64,000 nucleotides of DNA from JBBQVS01 sp964250805 (GCA_964250805.1 CAXUHG010000002.1:62001-126000); one strand, 5' to 3'. Numbered from the stretch's first letter, positions 26,178 through 34,817 are shown. Numbers and translations are program-made. The notes: a model not told the origin generated them from the sequence alone.

Positions 26178-26295
26178 ATGTCGGGGGGGGTTGGTGGGGG
26201 GGGGGGGGTGGTGGGGCGGCGGGGGGGNNNNNNNNNNTGTTGTCGGTCTCCGCCCCACCCCCCCACCCCCCACCCAACTCCATTCATCCCGACAT
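26178..26295. repeat. G/C homopolymer inverted tract with assembly gap
   Basis: The left side is almost pure G/T with long G runs, the right side is C-rich, and 10 N occupy 26228-26237. ATGTCGGG at the left and CCCGACAT at the right are complementary, so the tract is a large inverted repeat, or a hairpin the assembler could not close. It sits right after recR. The exact bases are unreliable. Confidence 0.6.
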
Positions 26296-26296
26296 C

Positions 26297-26908
26297 TTAT
26301 AATTCTCTGCGGCCTTCAAGGGCGCGGCTGAGCGTGCCTTCGTCGGCGTATTCAAGGTCGCTGTTGTTGGATAGACCACGTGCAAGAGCGGTAATGCGCA
26401 GGTCGGGTCGGTGCAGTTTCGAGAGTTCGTCCTTGACGTAGAGGGCGGTTACATCGCCGAGCGAACCTGGATTCATAGCAAGGATAATTTCACGTACCGC
26501 TGGACTACCCTCTACACGACGTACCAGCTCGCTGATGCGTAAGTCTTTCACGCCGATACCGTCCATCGGCGAAATTCTACCATGCAAGACGTGATACAAC
26601 CCTTTGTAAGAGCCTGTTTTCTCCAAGGCGATCAGATCAAGCGGCTCTTCGACGACACAGATGATGCCTTGATTACGGTTAGGGTTACTACAGATAGCAC
26701 AGGGATCGGTTTCGGTAATGTTGAAACAGCGCGAACAGTAGATGATGCTTTCTTTCACACGCATAATGGCTTCAGCCAAACGCCGGGCCTGATCGGTTGG
26801 GCTGCGCAGAATGAAAAAGGTTAAGCGTTGCGCTGTTTTCACACCAATACCTGGAAGTTTTGAGAACTCTTCGACCAGTGCCGCCACTGGTGGTGCAATG
26901 TCACTCAT
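26297..26908 (-). CDS. recR: Recombination mediator RecR
   Basis: A 203-residue RecR: N-terminal helix-hairpin-helix (FSKLPGIGVKTAQRLTFFIL), four-cysteine zinc finger (YCSRCFNITETDPCAICSN), then a Toprim domain (ICVVEEPLDLIALEKTG) and the C-terminal Walker-B-like region. It loads RecA onto gapped DNA with RecF/RecO. It starts 3 bases after the ybaB stop, in the order dnaX-ybaB-recR conserved in many bacteria. The segment NPGSLGDVTALYVKDEL replaces the more usual NPxxEGxxTAxYL. Confidence 0.97.
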   Translation of the reverse strand: MSDIAPPVAALVEEFSKLPGIGVKTAQRLTFFILRSPTDQARRLAEAIMRVKESIIYCSRCFNITETDPCAICSNPNRNQGIICVVEEPLDLIALEKTGSYKGLYHVLHGRISPMDGIGVKDLRISELVRRVEGSPAVREIILAMNPGSLGDVTALYVKDELSKLHRPDLRITALARGLSNNSDLEYADEGTLSRALEGRREL

Positions 26909-26911
26909 GTT

Positions 26912-27208
26912 TTAGAATAGCCCCGGAATCTTCACGCCACCTGTAACGTTATTCGCCATTTTCTGTTGTGCGTCGTTTGCCTTGTCGAAGGCATCCTTTG
27001 CAGCGGCACGTACCATCACCTCTAGCTCTTCGATCTCGTCCGCGCTAAAGGCTTCGGGGTCGATCTTTACATCGGTGACTTCAAATTTGCCTGTCATGGT
27101 GATGGTCACAGCACCGCCACCTGCGGTACCAACAAATGTAGCAGCCTCTAGTTCCTCTTGCATTTTGACCAATTTTTGCTGCATTCTTTGGATTTCACGC
27201 ATATTCAT
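26912..27208 (-). CDS. ybaB: YbaB/EbfC nucleoid-associated protein
   Basis: A 98-residue YbaB/EbfC protein: N-terminal coiled helix (REIQRMQQKLVKMQEELEAA), a central beta region (GAVTITMTGKFEVTDVKIDPEAF) and C-terminal helix (AAAKDAFDKANDAQQKMANNV). It binds DNA as a dimer and is encoded between dnaX and recR as usual. GAGGAG lies 9 bases before the ATG. Confidence 0.95.
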   Translation of the reverse strand: MNMREIQRMQQKLVKMQEELEAATFVGTAGGGAVTITMTGKFEVTDVKIDPEAFSADEIEELEVMVRAAAKDAFDKANDAQQKMANNVTGGVKIPGLF

Positions 27209-27225
27209 GGATATCTACTCCTCTT

Positions 27226-29424
27226 TTACTGTTTTGGTTGAACATCTTTAATATCTGCTTTGAACATTCGTATGACTTCTTGCACTACCAGATCGTTTTT
27301 TGCCTTCTTCGCGAGAAGCTCGCGGTGCGTTTCAGGTAGCTCCACTGCCTCTTGGAAATCAGCAGTAGGAGATGTTACTCCTTCACTGCTTGTATTCTCT
27401 CTCACAATATGAGTTCTGGCAAGTGGGGTATTTGTATTTTGAGCAAGCGGCACCGTTGGAGGCGCGGCATTTGCTGGCTCCTGCCTCTTTACCGGCTCCT
27501 GAACAGGCTGTTTTGGTGGTGTTGGCACGGGCGTAGAAATCGAAGGCTCACGATACGCCGAATGCTGAGGTTGCGTTGCTATACCTGAATTAGCGGCTCT
27601 CCCCCCCAAATTACTTGTTGAAACTGGTGGTAGTGGAACCGACATTCCCTGCCCACTCGTCGGCTGCCCAGGTGGAAGGAGTCGTACTTGACACTCCTGG
27701 CCTAGCTCGATCTTCATCGCCCATTCGATAGATTTGCGATGCTCATCCTTCTGCAGTGCCTCATAATGAAATTTCCCCGATGCTTGTAGCACAAGAACAG
27801 GAAGACTGGATGTATTTTCTACTGCAAGAATCGTGTAACCATTCAAGACCGCTTGAATTTTACTCCCGTCTTTCCTTGTTTTGATACGCCGTTTGATATT
27901 TTCCCATTTCTCCTTGACTTCAGCAACGGTCAGGGAAGGTTGCATATTCACAGTTTCGTGTGTGACCATATGCTCAGCACTTGGTTGCGATACTACTACA
28001 TGCGGCTCTTGCTGAGGTTGTACAAAAGCAGGAGTAGATGCAACTGGTGTTACGGGTTCCTCTTCCTCATCATCATCGGTAAAGGATACATCATCCCAGT
28101 CGGGAAGCGCATCGTCACCAGCACTACTTGTTGATGCGACGGAAGCAGATGGTTGCGCGACAACTGGCTCAGGCTGTACCTTCTCTTCCTCTTGCTTGTG
28201 TACTACTGATTGCGATGGTTGCGATGGTGCGGGGCGAGGTTGCTCCTGATGATGTGGGGCTGGTTGCTGTTGTATACGTACAGGAGCGATAGATGCGGCT
28301 ACATTCTGCACTCCATTTTGTGATGCCTGTGCAGTGCGATGATGCTCGATACAGGTTAAAAGTGCAAGCTCTAGGCCAAGTTGTGGTGTGCCCTGATTCT
28401 TCTGCATCAAGTCATTCTGCGCGAAGATACGCGCACAGTCGGTGAGTTCTTCCAGATTAAATAGCTGCGAGGTCTGCGTAATCTCGCGTATCTCGTCCTC
28501 AGTGTTATCGAGGATATCGGCAATGTTGGCACCTGCTTTGTGCAGCATCATGGCACGAATGTATTCCGCGACCTGCGTATTGATTTGGCGCAGGTCAGCA
28601 CCTGCCTCCGTGAGTTCGTGTATGAGGTGGAGTCCAGCGGCACTTTCAAGCTGCCCGATATGCGTCACAAACTTTTGGATGGCACGCGGGTCCGCTACAC
28701 CTAGCATTGTCTGTACTTTAGGCAAACTTATCTCGTTGCCAGAGTAGGCAATAGCTTGGTCAAGCAGACTGAGGGCGTCACGCATACCACCTGCCGCGGC
28801 GCGTGCGATGAGTTCAGAGGCTCCTCGCTCAAGCTTCACCTGCTCTTCGCCAGCGACAAAGTTGAGGTGTTCTACAATCTGGCGCGTGGTGATGCGTTTG
28901 AAGTCGAAGCGTTGGCAACGCGAAAGCACGGTTGGCAGCATTTTGTGGACATCGGTCGTCGCCATGACAAAGATCGCGTGTTCAGGCGGCTCTTCTAATG
29001 TTTTGAGCAGCGCGTTGAACGCCTCGGTTGTCAGCATGTGCGCTTCGTCAAGAATGTAGATTTTGTACTTTCCCTCAGAAGGGCGTACCATGACCTTTTC
29101 GCGCAACTCACGGATACTGTCGATACCGCGATTGGAGGCGGCATCTATCTCAATCACGTTGAAAGAGTTGCCAGCCGTTATCTCAACGCACTGTTCGCAC
29201 ACGTTGCATGGCTCACCATTTTGACGATTGGTACAGTTGAGCGTTTTGGCGAGGAGACGCGCGGTACTGGTCTTACCCGTTCCCCTAGGGCCAGTGAAAA
29301 GGTAGGCATGACTCAAGTTGCCACTGTCGAGGGCGTTTTTGAGTGTGCGTACAACAGGCTCCTGACCAACGAGATCAGAAAAGGTCTGAGAGCGCCATTT
29401 GCGGTAAAGAGATTGAGAGGCCAT
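27226..29424 (-). CDS. dnaX: DNA polymerase III gamma/tau subunit
   Basis: A 732-residue clamp-loader subunit. The AAA+ module has Walker A GPRGTGKTSTA, a zinc module (CTNRQNGEPCNVCEQC), Walker B ILDEAH and sensor motifs (TTDVHKMLPTVLSRCQRFDFK). Domain III and a long Pro/Gln/Val-rich linker (~370-490) lead to a tau-like C-terminal region (~495-730). GGGAG lies 8 bases before the ATG. It heads dnaX-ybaB-recR and follows the SRP RNA gene. A short programmed-frameshift site was not apparent, so gamma production by frameshift cannot be claimed. Confidence 0.97.
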   Translation of the reverse strand: MASQSLYRKWRSQTFSDLVGQEPVVRTLKNALDSGNLSHAYLFTGPRGTGKTSTARLLAKTLNCTNRQNGEPCNVCEQCVEITAGNSFNVIEIDAASNRGIDSIRELREKVMVRPSEGKYKIYILDEAHMLTTEAFNALLKTLEEPPEHAIFVMATTDVHKMLPTVLSRCQRFDFKRITTRQIVEHLNFVAGEEQVKLERGASELIARAAAGGMRDALSLLDQAIAYSGNEISLPKVQTMLGVADPRAIQKFVTHIGQLESAAGLHLIHELTEAGADLRQINTQVAEYIRAMMLHKAGANIADILDNTEDEIREITQTSQLFNLEELTDCARIFAQNDLMQKNQGTPQLGLELALLTCIEHHRTAQASQNGVQNVAASIAPVRIQQQPAPHHQEQPRPAPSQPSQSVVHKQEEEKVQPEPVVAQPSASVASTSSAGDDALPDWDDVSFTDDDEEEEPVTPVASTPAFVQPQQEPHVVVSQPSAEHMVTHETVNMQPSLTVAEVKEKWENIKRRIKTRKDGSKIQAVLNGYTILAVENTSSLPVLVLQASGKFHYEALQKDEHRKSIEWAMKIELGQECQVRLLPPGQPTSGQGMSVPLPPVSTSNLGGRAANSGIATQPQHSAYREPSISTPVPTPPKQPVQEPVKRQEPANAAPPTVPLAQNTNTPLARTHIVRENTSSEGVTSPTADFQEAVELPETHRELLAKKAKNDLVVQEVIRMFKADIKDVQPKQ

Positions 29425-29506
29425 TGTATAAACTCCCGCCTGCGTGTCCTCGTGACGGGCCGCAATCCAAGATTCTCTACACTAAGTTAAGAGGTGACAT
29501 GCAAAA

Positions 29507-29668
29507 CCGACTTTCGCCCGGCTCTGCCGGTCAGCGTAATCAGGCACCCCTGCGGCACCCAGAGAGGTCCACTTACCGTTGCTTCCTTACGGACCTAGCG
29601 GGGTTCACAGACATCTGCCGCGCAGGACCCAATTACGCCGACCGACAGGGCCGGAAGAAAATCGGTCC
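29507..29668 (-). ncRNA. ffs: Signal recognition particle RNA (4.5S/SRP RNA)
   Basis: Read on the minus strand the RNA has the SRP signature GGTCCGTAAGGAAGCAACGG followed by GTGGACC, and GGGTGCCGCAGGGGTGCCT. The ends pair as a long rod: CCGATTTTC with GAAAGTCGG, CGGTC with GACCG and GGCGTAAT with ATTACGCT. The 162-nt length exceeds the ~100-nt minimal form, and another hairpin (CGTCCTA/TAGGACG) lies just upstream. TTTT ends it (29506-29503). It sits 82 bases upstream of dnaX, a common location. Confidence 0.92.
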
Positions 29669-29728
29669 GTCCTATTCGAGTATTGTTTCTGTAGGACGAA
29701 ACTATATTACTCCTTTTTGGCGGCTTTG

Positions 29729-30604
29729 TCAACTCACATATTTGCCAATTAAGAGGTTATATTTTTCTTTCACCTCAGCAGAAATCGCCGAAGGGTCTGT
29801 GATAATCGAGGTAGCAAGCGCACTAGAGCAACCACATGTTGCATCGGCACGACTTCCTGGAATTTGTTGTGCAACGCTTCGCAGGATACGTTGTGCATTA
29901 GCAACGTTAGCCCCAAGATTGCCAATGACCATCTCGACAGTGACAGACTCCTCCGACTCGCGCCAGCAATCATAATCAGTGGCACAGGCGATGGTGGCAT
30001 AGCATAACTCCGCCTCGCGCGCCAATTTTGCCTCTGGCAGTGCGGTCATACCAATAATATCCATGCCCCATTGCCGATAGGTGTTCGACTCGGCCTTTGT
30101 GGAGAAAAGCGGCCCCTCCATACATACATAGGCACCGCCCTCATGCACCTTGACATCACCTAACGCACTCGCCGAATCGAAAAGCATTTTGCTCAACGTA
30201 GGACAGAACGGTTCGGCGAAGGTGCAGTGAACAACTATACCGCCCTCGAAAAAACTATTGACGCGGCTCTTAGTGCGGTCAAAAAGCTGGTTGGGGATGA
30301 CCAAATCGCGCGGGGCGATATGCTCACGCAAACTCCCAACAGCACTCACCGAAATAATATATTGGACGCCGAGACTCTTCAAAGCCCAGATATTGGCGCG
30401 TGCAGGAATCTCTGTCGGGCTAAGTCGATGCCCACGCCCATGACGCGGCAGAAAAGCCATCGAGACCTCGCCCACTTTGCCGATTGCAATAGCGTCGCTA
30501 GGATCGCCAAAGGGCGTTTGCACGCGAACCTCTTCAACCTCGGTCATGCCCTCCATACGGTAAAGTCCACTGCCACCGATGACGCCAATAGTAGCCTGTG
30601 CCAT
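29729..30604 (-). CDS. mtnP: S-methyl-5'-thioadenosine phosphorylase
   Basis: A 291-residue trimeric-type nucleoside phosphorylase. It begins QATIGVIGGSGLY, has FLPRHGRGHRLSPTEIPARANIWALK (phosphate and base site), VCMEGPLFSTKAES and MTALPEAKLAREAELCYATIACATDYD, matching MTA phosphorylases more than inosine phosphorylases. It recycles methylthioadenosine from polyamine synthesis to adenine and methylthioribose-1-phosphate. GAAGGAG lies 7 bases before the ATG; a longer in-frame start has no ribosome site. Confidence 0.93.
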   Translation of the reverse strand: MAQATIGVIGGSGLYRMEGMTEVEEVRVQTPFGDPSDAIAIGKVGEVSMAFLPRHGRGHRLSPTEIPARANIWALKSLGVQYIISVSAVGSLREHIAPRDLVIPNQLFDRTKSRVNSFFEGGIVVHCTFAEPFCPTLSKMLFDSASALGDVKVHEGGAYVCMEGPLFSTKAESNTYRQWGMDIIGMTALPEAKLAREAELCYATIACATDYDCWRESEESVTVEMVIGNLGANVANAQRILRSVAQQIPGSRADATCGCSSALATSIITDPSAISAEVKEKYNLLIGKYVS

Positions 30605-30635
30605 GTATACACTCCTTCTCATGAACAAAGAAATA

Positions 30636-30659
30636 GGACGTGATTAGTAAATCACGCCC
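30636..30659 (-). terminator. Hairpin after the RidA gene
   Basis: On the minus strand CGTGATT and AATCACG pair around a TACT loop, with two G:C pairs beyond a mismatch; a moderately T-rich tail follows. It lies between the RidA gene stop and the mtnP start. Confidence 0.55.
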
Positions 30660-30672
30660 CTTTATTTTACCG

Positions 30673-31083
30673 CTACTCCGGTATATGTGCGACTGCCTCG
30701 ATTTCAATCAAGAACTCTTCGCTAGCTAGTCTTCGCACTTCAACAAGAGTGCTTGCAGGTGGGCTGATTGTGTTCACATAGGAATCGCGAACCTCGCGAA
30801 GGATTAGTAGTTGGGAGATATCAACAACGTATATATTCAGCTTGACGACGTGTGTGAAATCAGTTCCAACCGCAACAAGTGCCGCCTTGAGATTTTCAAA
30901 GACCTGTTGTGCCTGAGTACGAAAATCTTGTGAGCCGACAATCTTTCCTGACGCGTCGAGAGCAACTTGACCTGCGATAAAAACAGTTCGCCCATGTGTT
31001 ACCTCAACCACATGAGTATAGCCAGGTGGTGTCGCCAGAGTTGATGGATTAACGAAGCGTATGCCTAATGAATCAATTGTCAC
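30673..31083 (-). CDS. RidA family (YjgF/Rid) protein
   Basis: A 136-residue Rid-family protein. The landmarks are VFIAGQVALDASGKIVG, DFRTQAQQVFENLKAALVAVGTDFTHVVKLNIYV and the C-terminal PASTLVEVRRLASEEFLIEIEAVA. The Arg in the EVRRL segment matches the residue that contacts imine intermediates in RidA. Rid proteins deaminate reactive enamine/imine compounds. The start is GTG with AAAGGA 6 bases upstream. It follows tyrS on the same strand after 27 bases. Confidence 0.9.
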   Translation of the reverse strand: MTIDSLGIRFVNPSTLATPPGYTHVVEVTHGRTVFIAGQVALDASGKIVGSQDFRTQAQQVFENLKAALVAVGTDFTHVVKLNIYVVDISQLLILREVRDSYVNTISPPASTLVEVRRLASEEFLIEIEAVAHIPE

Positions 31084-31110
31084 TGCTTTTCCTTTCTTAG
31101 AGGCAAAGTT

Positions 31111-32346
31111 CTACGCCCTAATTCTCACATATTTTCTTTTGCCAGCCCTAACAATAGCACCTTCACGTATCGGCACCACAAAGGTAGCTTCGGTGATACG
31201 TTGCTCTTCGCTTTGTTCACCGTTGAGATAGATGGCAACCGCCTTTTGTGTGATGAGAGTACGAGCTTCGTTGTTACTCGTCACCAATCCTGTATTTTTC
31301 AGAAAGGCCACAATGTCTACCGACTCCGTAAGATGTACATCTGGAATATCTGTTGGTAGTTTACGCTCAGAAAATTGGCGAATAAACGCTTCTTGCGCCG
31401 CTTGTGCAGAGGCTTCGTCATGAAACTCGGTGACGATTTCGCGTGCCATACGCAGTTTCACATCGCGCGGGTTGAGTGTGCCTTCCGCCATCTTGCGCTC
31501 GAACTCGTCGATCTCTTCGTCGGAGACATCCGTGAGTGCCTCGAAGTAGGTACGCATGGTCTGGTCTGGCAGTGACATGAGTTTGCCAAACATATCGTTA
31601 GCTGGTGCGGTCATGGCGATGTAGTTGTCGAGCGACTTGCCCATCTTCTTGACACCATCAAGGCCAACGATAAGGTTGACGGTCAGGATTTGCTGTGCCG
31701 CTTGCCCAAAGATTGGTTGCAGGTCGCGCCCGACTAATAGGTTAAAGGTTTGATCAGTACCACCGATTTCGACATCCGAGCGCAAAGCTACGGAGTCATA
31801 CCCTTGTAGTAACGGGTACATAAACTCGGCAAGATTGATTTCGATACCACTACGGTAGCGTTTCTGGAAGTCGTCGCGCTCCAACATTTGCGCGACGGTT
31901 TTGTAGCCAAGCAACTTGATAGCGTCACCTAGATTGAACTTGTCGAACCATTCGCTCTGGCGATGCACCTCGGTCTGTTCACGGTCTACAATTCTAAAAA
32001 ACTGGTCAAGGTAGGTTGCCGCATTCGCATTGACCTGTTCCTCTGTCAGTGATTTACGCGCCTCTTCGCGTCCACTTGGGTCGCCGAGACGTGCCGTCCA
32101 GTCCCCAATGACGACGACGGTTTTATGACCCATGCGTTGAAATTGGCGCAGTTTGCGGAAGACGACGGCATGCCCAATCGTCAAATCGTAGTGTGTCGGG
32201 TCAACGCCCAGCTTGACCCGTAGTGGTTGTCCTTTATTGCCTTCAAGCAGCATACGCCGCAGGTCTGCCTCTTTTTCGACCAGCGACACGCCGCGCTTGA
32301 GCAGGTATTCGATGGCTTGCGCTGATGATTGTTCTCTCACAGTCAC
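31111..32346 (-). CDS. tyrS: Tyrosyl-tRNA synthetase
   Basis: A 411-residue class I synthetase. HIGH is represented by DLTIGHAV, KMSKS by KMGKS, and the tyrosine site by EFMYPLLQGYDSVAL and GGTDQTFNLLVGR. The C-terminal S4 RNA-binding domain (~345-411) is present. Length and KMGKS fit the TyrZ-type group. The start is GTG with GGAGG 10 bases upstream. No T-box leader is visible in the short gap upstream. Confidence 0.97.
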   Translation of the reverse strand: MTVREQSSAQAIEYLLKRGVSLVEKEADLRRMLLEGNKGQPLRVKLGVDPTHYDLTIGHAVVFRKLRQFQRMGHKTVVVIGDWTARLGDPSGREEARKSLTEEQVNANAATYLDQFFRIVDREQTEVHRQSEWFDKFNLGDAIKLLGYKTVAQMLERDDFQKRYRSGIEINLAEFMYPLLQGYDSVALRSDVEIGGTDQTFNLLVGRDLQPIFGQAAQQILTVNLIVGLDGVKKMGKSLDNYIAMTAPANDMFGKLMSLPDQTMRTYFEALTDVSDEEIDEFERKMAEGTLNPRDVKLRMAREIVTEFHDEASAQAAQEAFIRQFSERKLPTDIPDVHLTESVDIVAFLKNTGLVTSNNEARTLITQKAVAIYLNGEQSEEQRITEATFVVPIREGAIVRAGKRKYVRIRA

Positions 32347-32451
32347 CCTGATATTCCTCCCGCTGATGTTTGTCTTCTTGCGGCATTGTAGCAGTACAGG
32401 CGGGAGAAATCAACTCATCATTCCTGCCTCTTAACACTCCGAAAGGACACA

Positions 32452-33189
32452 TTAAGAAGGTGTATCATTTCCACTCACATCAGTAGTCCGAACAGTCTCT
32501 GCACGAACCTTCTCAAGATTGACACCTTGTGACTCCAACACACCTGCCGCGATTCCTTCACCTTCTCGCACAAGTCCTAAGAGGAGATGTTCCGTTCCAA
32601 TGTAGTGCTGATTGAGACGATGGGCCTCATCCACAGCCAGCTCTACCGCTTTTTTAGCACGAGGAGTAAGTCCAATCTCGCCAAGAATAATGCGGTCTCC
32701 GCGCCCTATGATATGTTCAATACTTTGACGTACTTTGTCTGGGTCAACGCCCAACTCATTGAGTATCTGAGTAGCTGTACTCCTCTCGTCATGGATAATT
32801 CCGAGGAGCAGGTGTTCAGTACCAATATAGTTGTGCTGAAATCTCTGAGCCTCTTCTTGGGCAAACGTCAAACTGCTACGTCCCTGCTCATTGAAACGAT
32901 CAAAACGCTCACTTACTTGTGATGGAGTAGTTTGTTTTCCTTGAAGAAAAAAGCGTACAGCCTGCGTGAATTGATCAATAGGAATGTTCGCACTCGGATT
33001 TGATGGATCGCCAGTACGTGCAGGGATACGTTGCCGCTGCAGATACTCTTGCAAATCTGATGGCGCAATGCGATAGTCGGACCCAATACGATAAGCGGCA
33101 AGTTCGTTTTTGTTGACTAAACGGCGGATAGTTACAGGGTCAACATGTAGAATTTCAGCTACCTCTTCAGAGGTCATTAGATGTTCCAT
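32452..33189 (-). CDS. HTH (excisionase-type) fused to Clp N-domain
   Basis: A 245-residue fusion. Residues 1-50 are an excisionase/MerR-type helix-turn-helix (MTSEEVAEILHVDPVTIRRLVNKNELAAYRIGSDYRI). Residues ~100-240 hold two Clp_N repeats (FAQEEAQRFQHNYIGTEHLLLGII... and AVDEAHRLNQHYIGTEHLLLGLV), the substrate-binding part of ClpC. There is no AAA+ ATPase. AGAGGA lies 5 bases before the ATG. Divergent from hsp20, it may be a regulator that reads protein damage through its Clp_N part; that is inference. Confidence 0.88.
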   Translation of the reverse strand: MEHLMTSEEVAEILHVDPVTIRRLVNKNELAAYRIGSDYRIAPSDLQEYLQRQRIPARTGDPSNPSANIPIDQFTQAVRFFLQGKQTTPSQVSERFDRFNEQGRSSLTFAQEEAQRFQHNYIGTEHLLLGIIHDERSTATQILNELGVDPDKVRQSIEHIIGRGDRIILGEIGLTPRAKKAVELAVDEAHRLNQHYIGTEHLLLGLVREGEGIAAGVLESQGVNLEKVRAETVRTTDVSGNDTPS

Positions 33190-33314
33190 GTATATCCTCT
33201 TTCTTAGAGACTACAAAATACTATGCGTTCCTTATATTCTATAAGTCATCATACATTACTATGGGAACAGACACAAGTGTTTACGTACTCAATTTGGTCA
33301 ATGTACCAGCAAAA

Positions 33315-33358
33315 TCTCTAACACATCTCTAATACATGTCATACGTTGCTCTAACACA
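33315..33358. promoter_or_regulatory. Three 11-bp-phased direct repeats before hsp20
   Basis: TCTCTAACACA (33315), TCTCTAATACA (33326) and GCTCTAACACA (33348) begin at exact multiples of 11 bases, so all lie on the same face of the helix. The third overlaps the expected -35 region of a TATACT -10 at 33367-33372. It looks like an operator for a regulator of hsp20. Confidence 0.6.
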
Positions 33359-33460
33359 CCGTAATATATACTTCTTCCAGAAACAAAAAACATTTATGAG
33401 TGAGGTCAATCAGAAGCCTCGCTCAATACACTTCTTTTTAGTGAAAAGGAGAACACAACA

Positions 33461-33904
33461 ATGGCAAACGTTACACGCTACAATCCATTCAACGAGGCTG
33501 TTTCACTACGCGAAGCTATGGACCGTCTTTTCGCGGATAGCTTCATCTCACCAAATCTTGCCGGCTTAGCTAGCAATCGTGGTGCTGGAGCTAACCTGTT
33601 CGAGACTCAAGAAGGCTTCATTTTGCAGATACCGATGGCTGGCGTAAAGTCCGATGATGTCGAGATTACAGCCCAGCAAGACACCGTGAGCTTGAAGTGG
33701 ACGACCAACGTGCAGATCCCAGAAGGTGCAACACCACTCTGGAATGGCTTCCAGTCTGGTCAGTATCAGCAGTCCTTCACGCTGCCATCCCCCATCAATT
33801 CGGAGCGTGCCGAGGCTTCCTACGCTGATGGCGTCCTAACGCTGAGCCTGCCCAAGGCAGAACATGCGAAGGCTCGCACTGTTAAAGTGAATACAACCAA
33901 GTAG
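33461..33904 (+). CDS. Small heat shock protein Hsp20
   Basis: A 147-residue small heat shock protein: variable N-terminus with RYNPFNEAVSLREAMDRLFADSF, the alpha-crystallin domain (~45-140; FETQEGFILQIPMAGVKSDDVEITAQQDTVSL) and the A-x-x-x-G-V-L motif (ASYADGVLTLSLPKAE). It is an ATP-independent holdase. AAAGGAG lies 9 bases before the ATG. A strong terminator follows. No CIRCE element was seen; phased repeats at 33315-33358 are the visible control site. Confidence 0.96.
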   Translation: MANVTRYNPFNEAVSLREAMDRLFADSFISPNLAGLASNRGAGANLFETQEGFILQIPMAGVKSDDVEITAQQDTVSLKWTTNVQIPEGATPLWNGFQSGQYQQSFTLPSPINSERAEASYADGVLTLSLPKAEHAKARTVKVNTTK

Positions 33905-33916
33905 CTTCATAACAAG

Positions 33917-33962
33917 ACACGAAGAGAGACGCGATACAGATGTACCGCGTCTCTCTTCGTGT
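33917..33962 (+). terminator. Terminator after hsp20
   Basis: Arms 33917-33933 and 33946-33962 form a perfect 17-bp stem with a 12-nt loop, 13 bases after the hsp20 stop. The tail is only modestly T-rich. Confidence 0.8.
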
Positions 33963-34079
33963 TCTTCAACATAAATTGTAAGCTAGCGTTAAGTTTTGAA
34001 GTTCGGCAAATAGAGAACGATGTAAGGTGGTGTTGTATAGTACAATAGAACATGAGCTAGCGAAAGGACTACGAGTACT

Positions 34080-34724
34080 ATGACGAAACAACGTAACAAT
34101 TCATCTATGCCACGAGGATCACGCACCGGAAGACGACGCGAAGAGGCGAAACGAGTTGCGCTACGAAAAAAACGGGTTGTCGTCACTAGTGTTGTTGCAA
34201 CCAGCCTTGCTTTAATTATTGCCCTCTTTGTAACGCTCTTTGCAAGAAATGGGCAAGAGTTCCAATCGGCACTCACTGTTGACTCTGCATATCCACTTGT
34301 AGATGGTATCTCTTGTGATAATGGAGAGCAAGCGGCCTTTCACATTCACTGCCATTTGACCGTCTATATTAATGGTAAGCGCGTAGTGATTCCTCAGTAT
34401 ATTGGTATTGAGGGCAACTCTAAAAGCGTCTCATGCTACTACTGGCTACACACACATGCCACCGATGGTATTATCCATGTCGAGGCACCTGCAGGTCATA
34501 GTTTTACGCTAGCAAATTTCCTGAATGTCTGGAGCGGTCAATTCTCGCAACTGGGCTATCCCGCGGAACTAGATCAGAGCAACGGTTGGCAGGTGTACGT
34601 CAACGGCAAAGCGTACTCAGGCGACTTCCATAACATTAAGTTGCAACCTCATCTCTTGATTACACTCGCGTTTAACAGTCCTGGTGTTACACCTGATACG
34701 TTGTATAATTGGGGAACGCTTTAG
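34080..34724 (+). CDS. Membrane-anchored conserved hypothetical protein
   Basis: A 214-residue protein with a very basic N-terminus, one membrane helix (~34-55) and an outer domain. Characteristic motifs are FHIHCHLTVYINGKRVVIPQYIGI, CYYWLHTHATDGIIHVEAPAGHSFTL and WQVYVNGKAYSGDFHNIKLQPHLLITLA. The three His-rich motifs suggest a metal site on the outside of the cell. Similar proteins occur in actinobacteria and Chloroflexota without assigned function. AAAGGA lies 11 bases upstream. Confidence 0.7.
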   Translation: MTKQRNNSSMPRGSRTGRRREEAKRVALRKKRVVVTSVVATSLALIIALFVTLFARNGQEFQSALTVDSAYPLVDGISCDNGEQAAFHIHCHLTVYINGKRVVIPQYIGIEGNSKSVSCYYWLHTHATDGIIHVEAPAGHSFTLANFLNVWSGQFSQLGYPAELDQSNGWQVYVNGKAYSGDFHNIKLQPHLLITLAFNSPGVTPDTLYNWGTL

Positions 34725-34770
34725 TATTATTGCACGAGGCAGGTACAAATTTTAAGAATATAACAGCACT

Positions 34771-34817
34771 CGATACAAAAGGCAGAATAACTGAAAATTA
34801 TTCTGCTTTTTGTATCG
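34771..34817. terminator. Bidirectional terminator with a 20-bp stem
   Basis: Arms 34771-34790 and 34798-34817 pair over 20 bases with one G:T pair, loop CTGAAAA. Runs of A and T lie inside the arms. The stop codon of the convergent PIN gene (34798-34800) is part of the stem. Confidence 0.85.

Noticed and set aside
32347..32451. Possible T-box upstream of tyrS
   Set aside because: The gap is only ~105 bases and lacks the T-box core and terminator stem.
33190..33460. CIRCE element for hsp20
   Set aside because: No TTAGCACTC-N9-GAGTGCTAA pattern is present; only the phased direct repeats were found.
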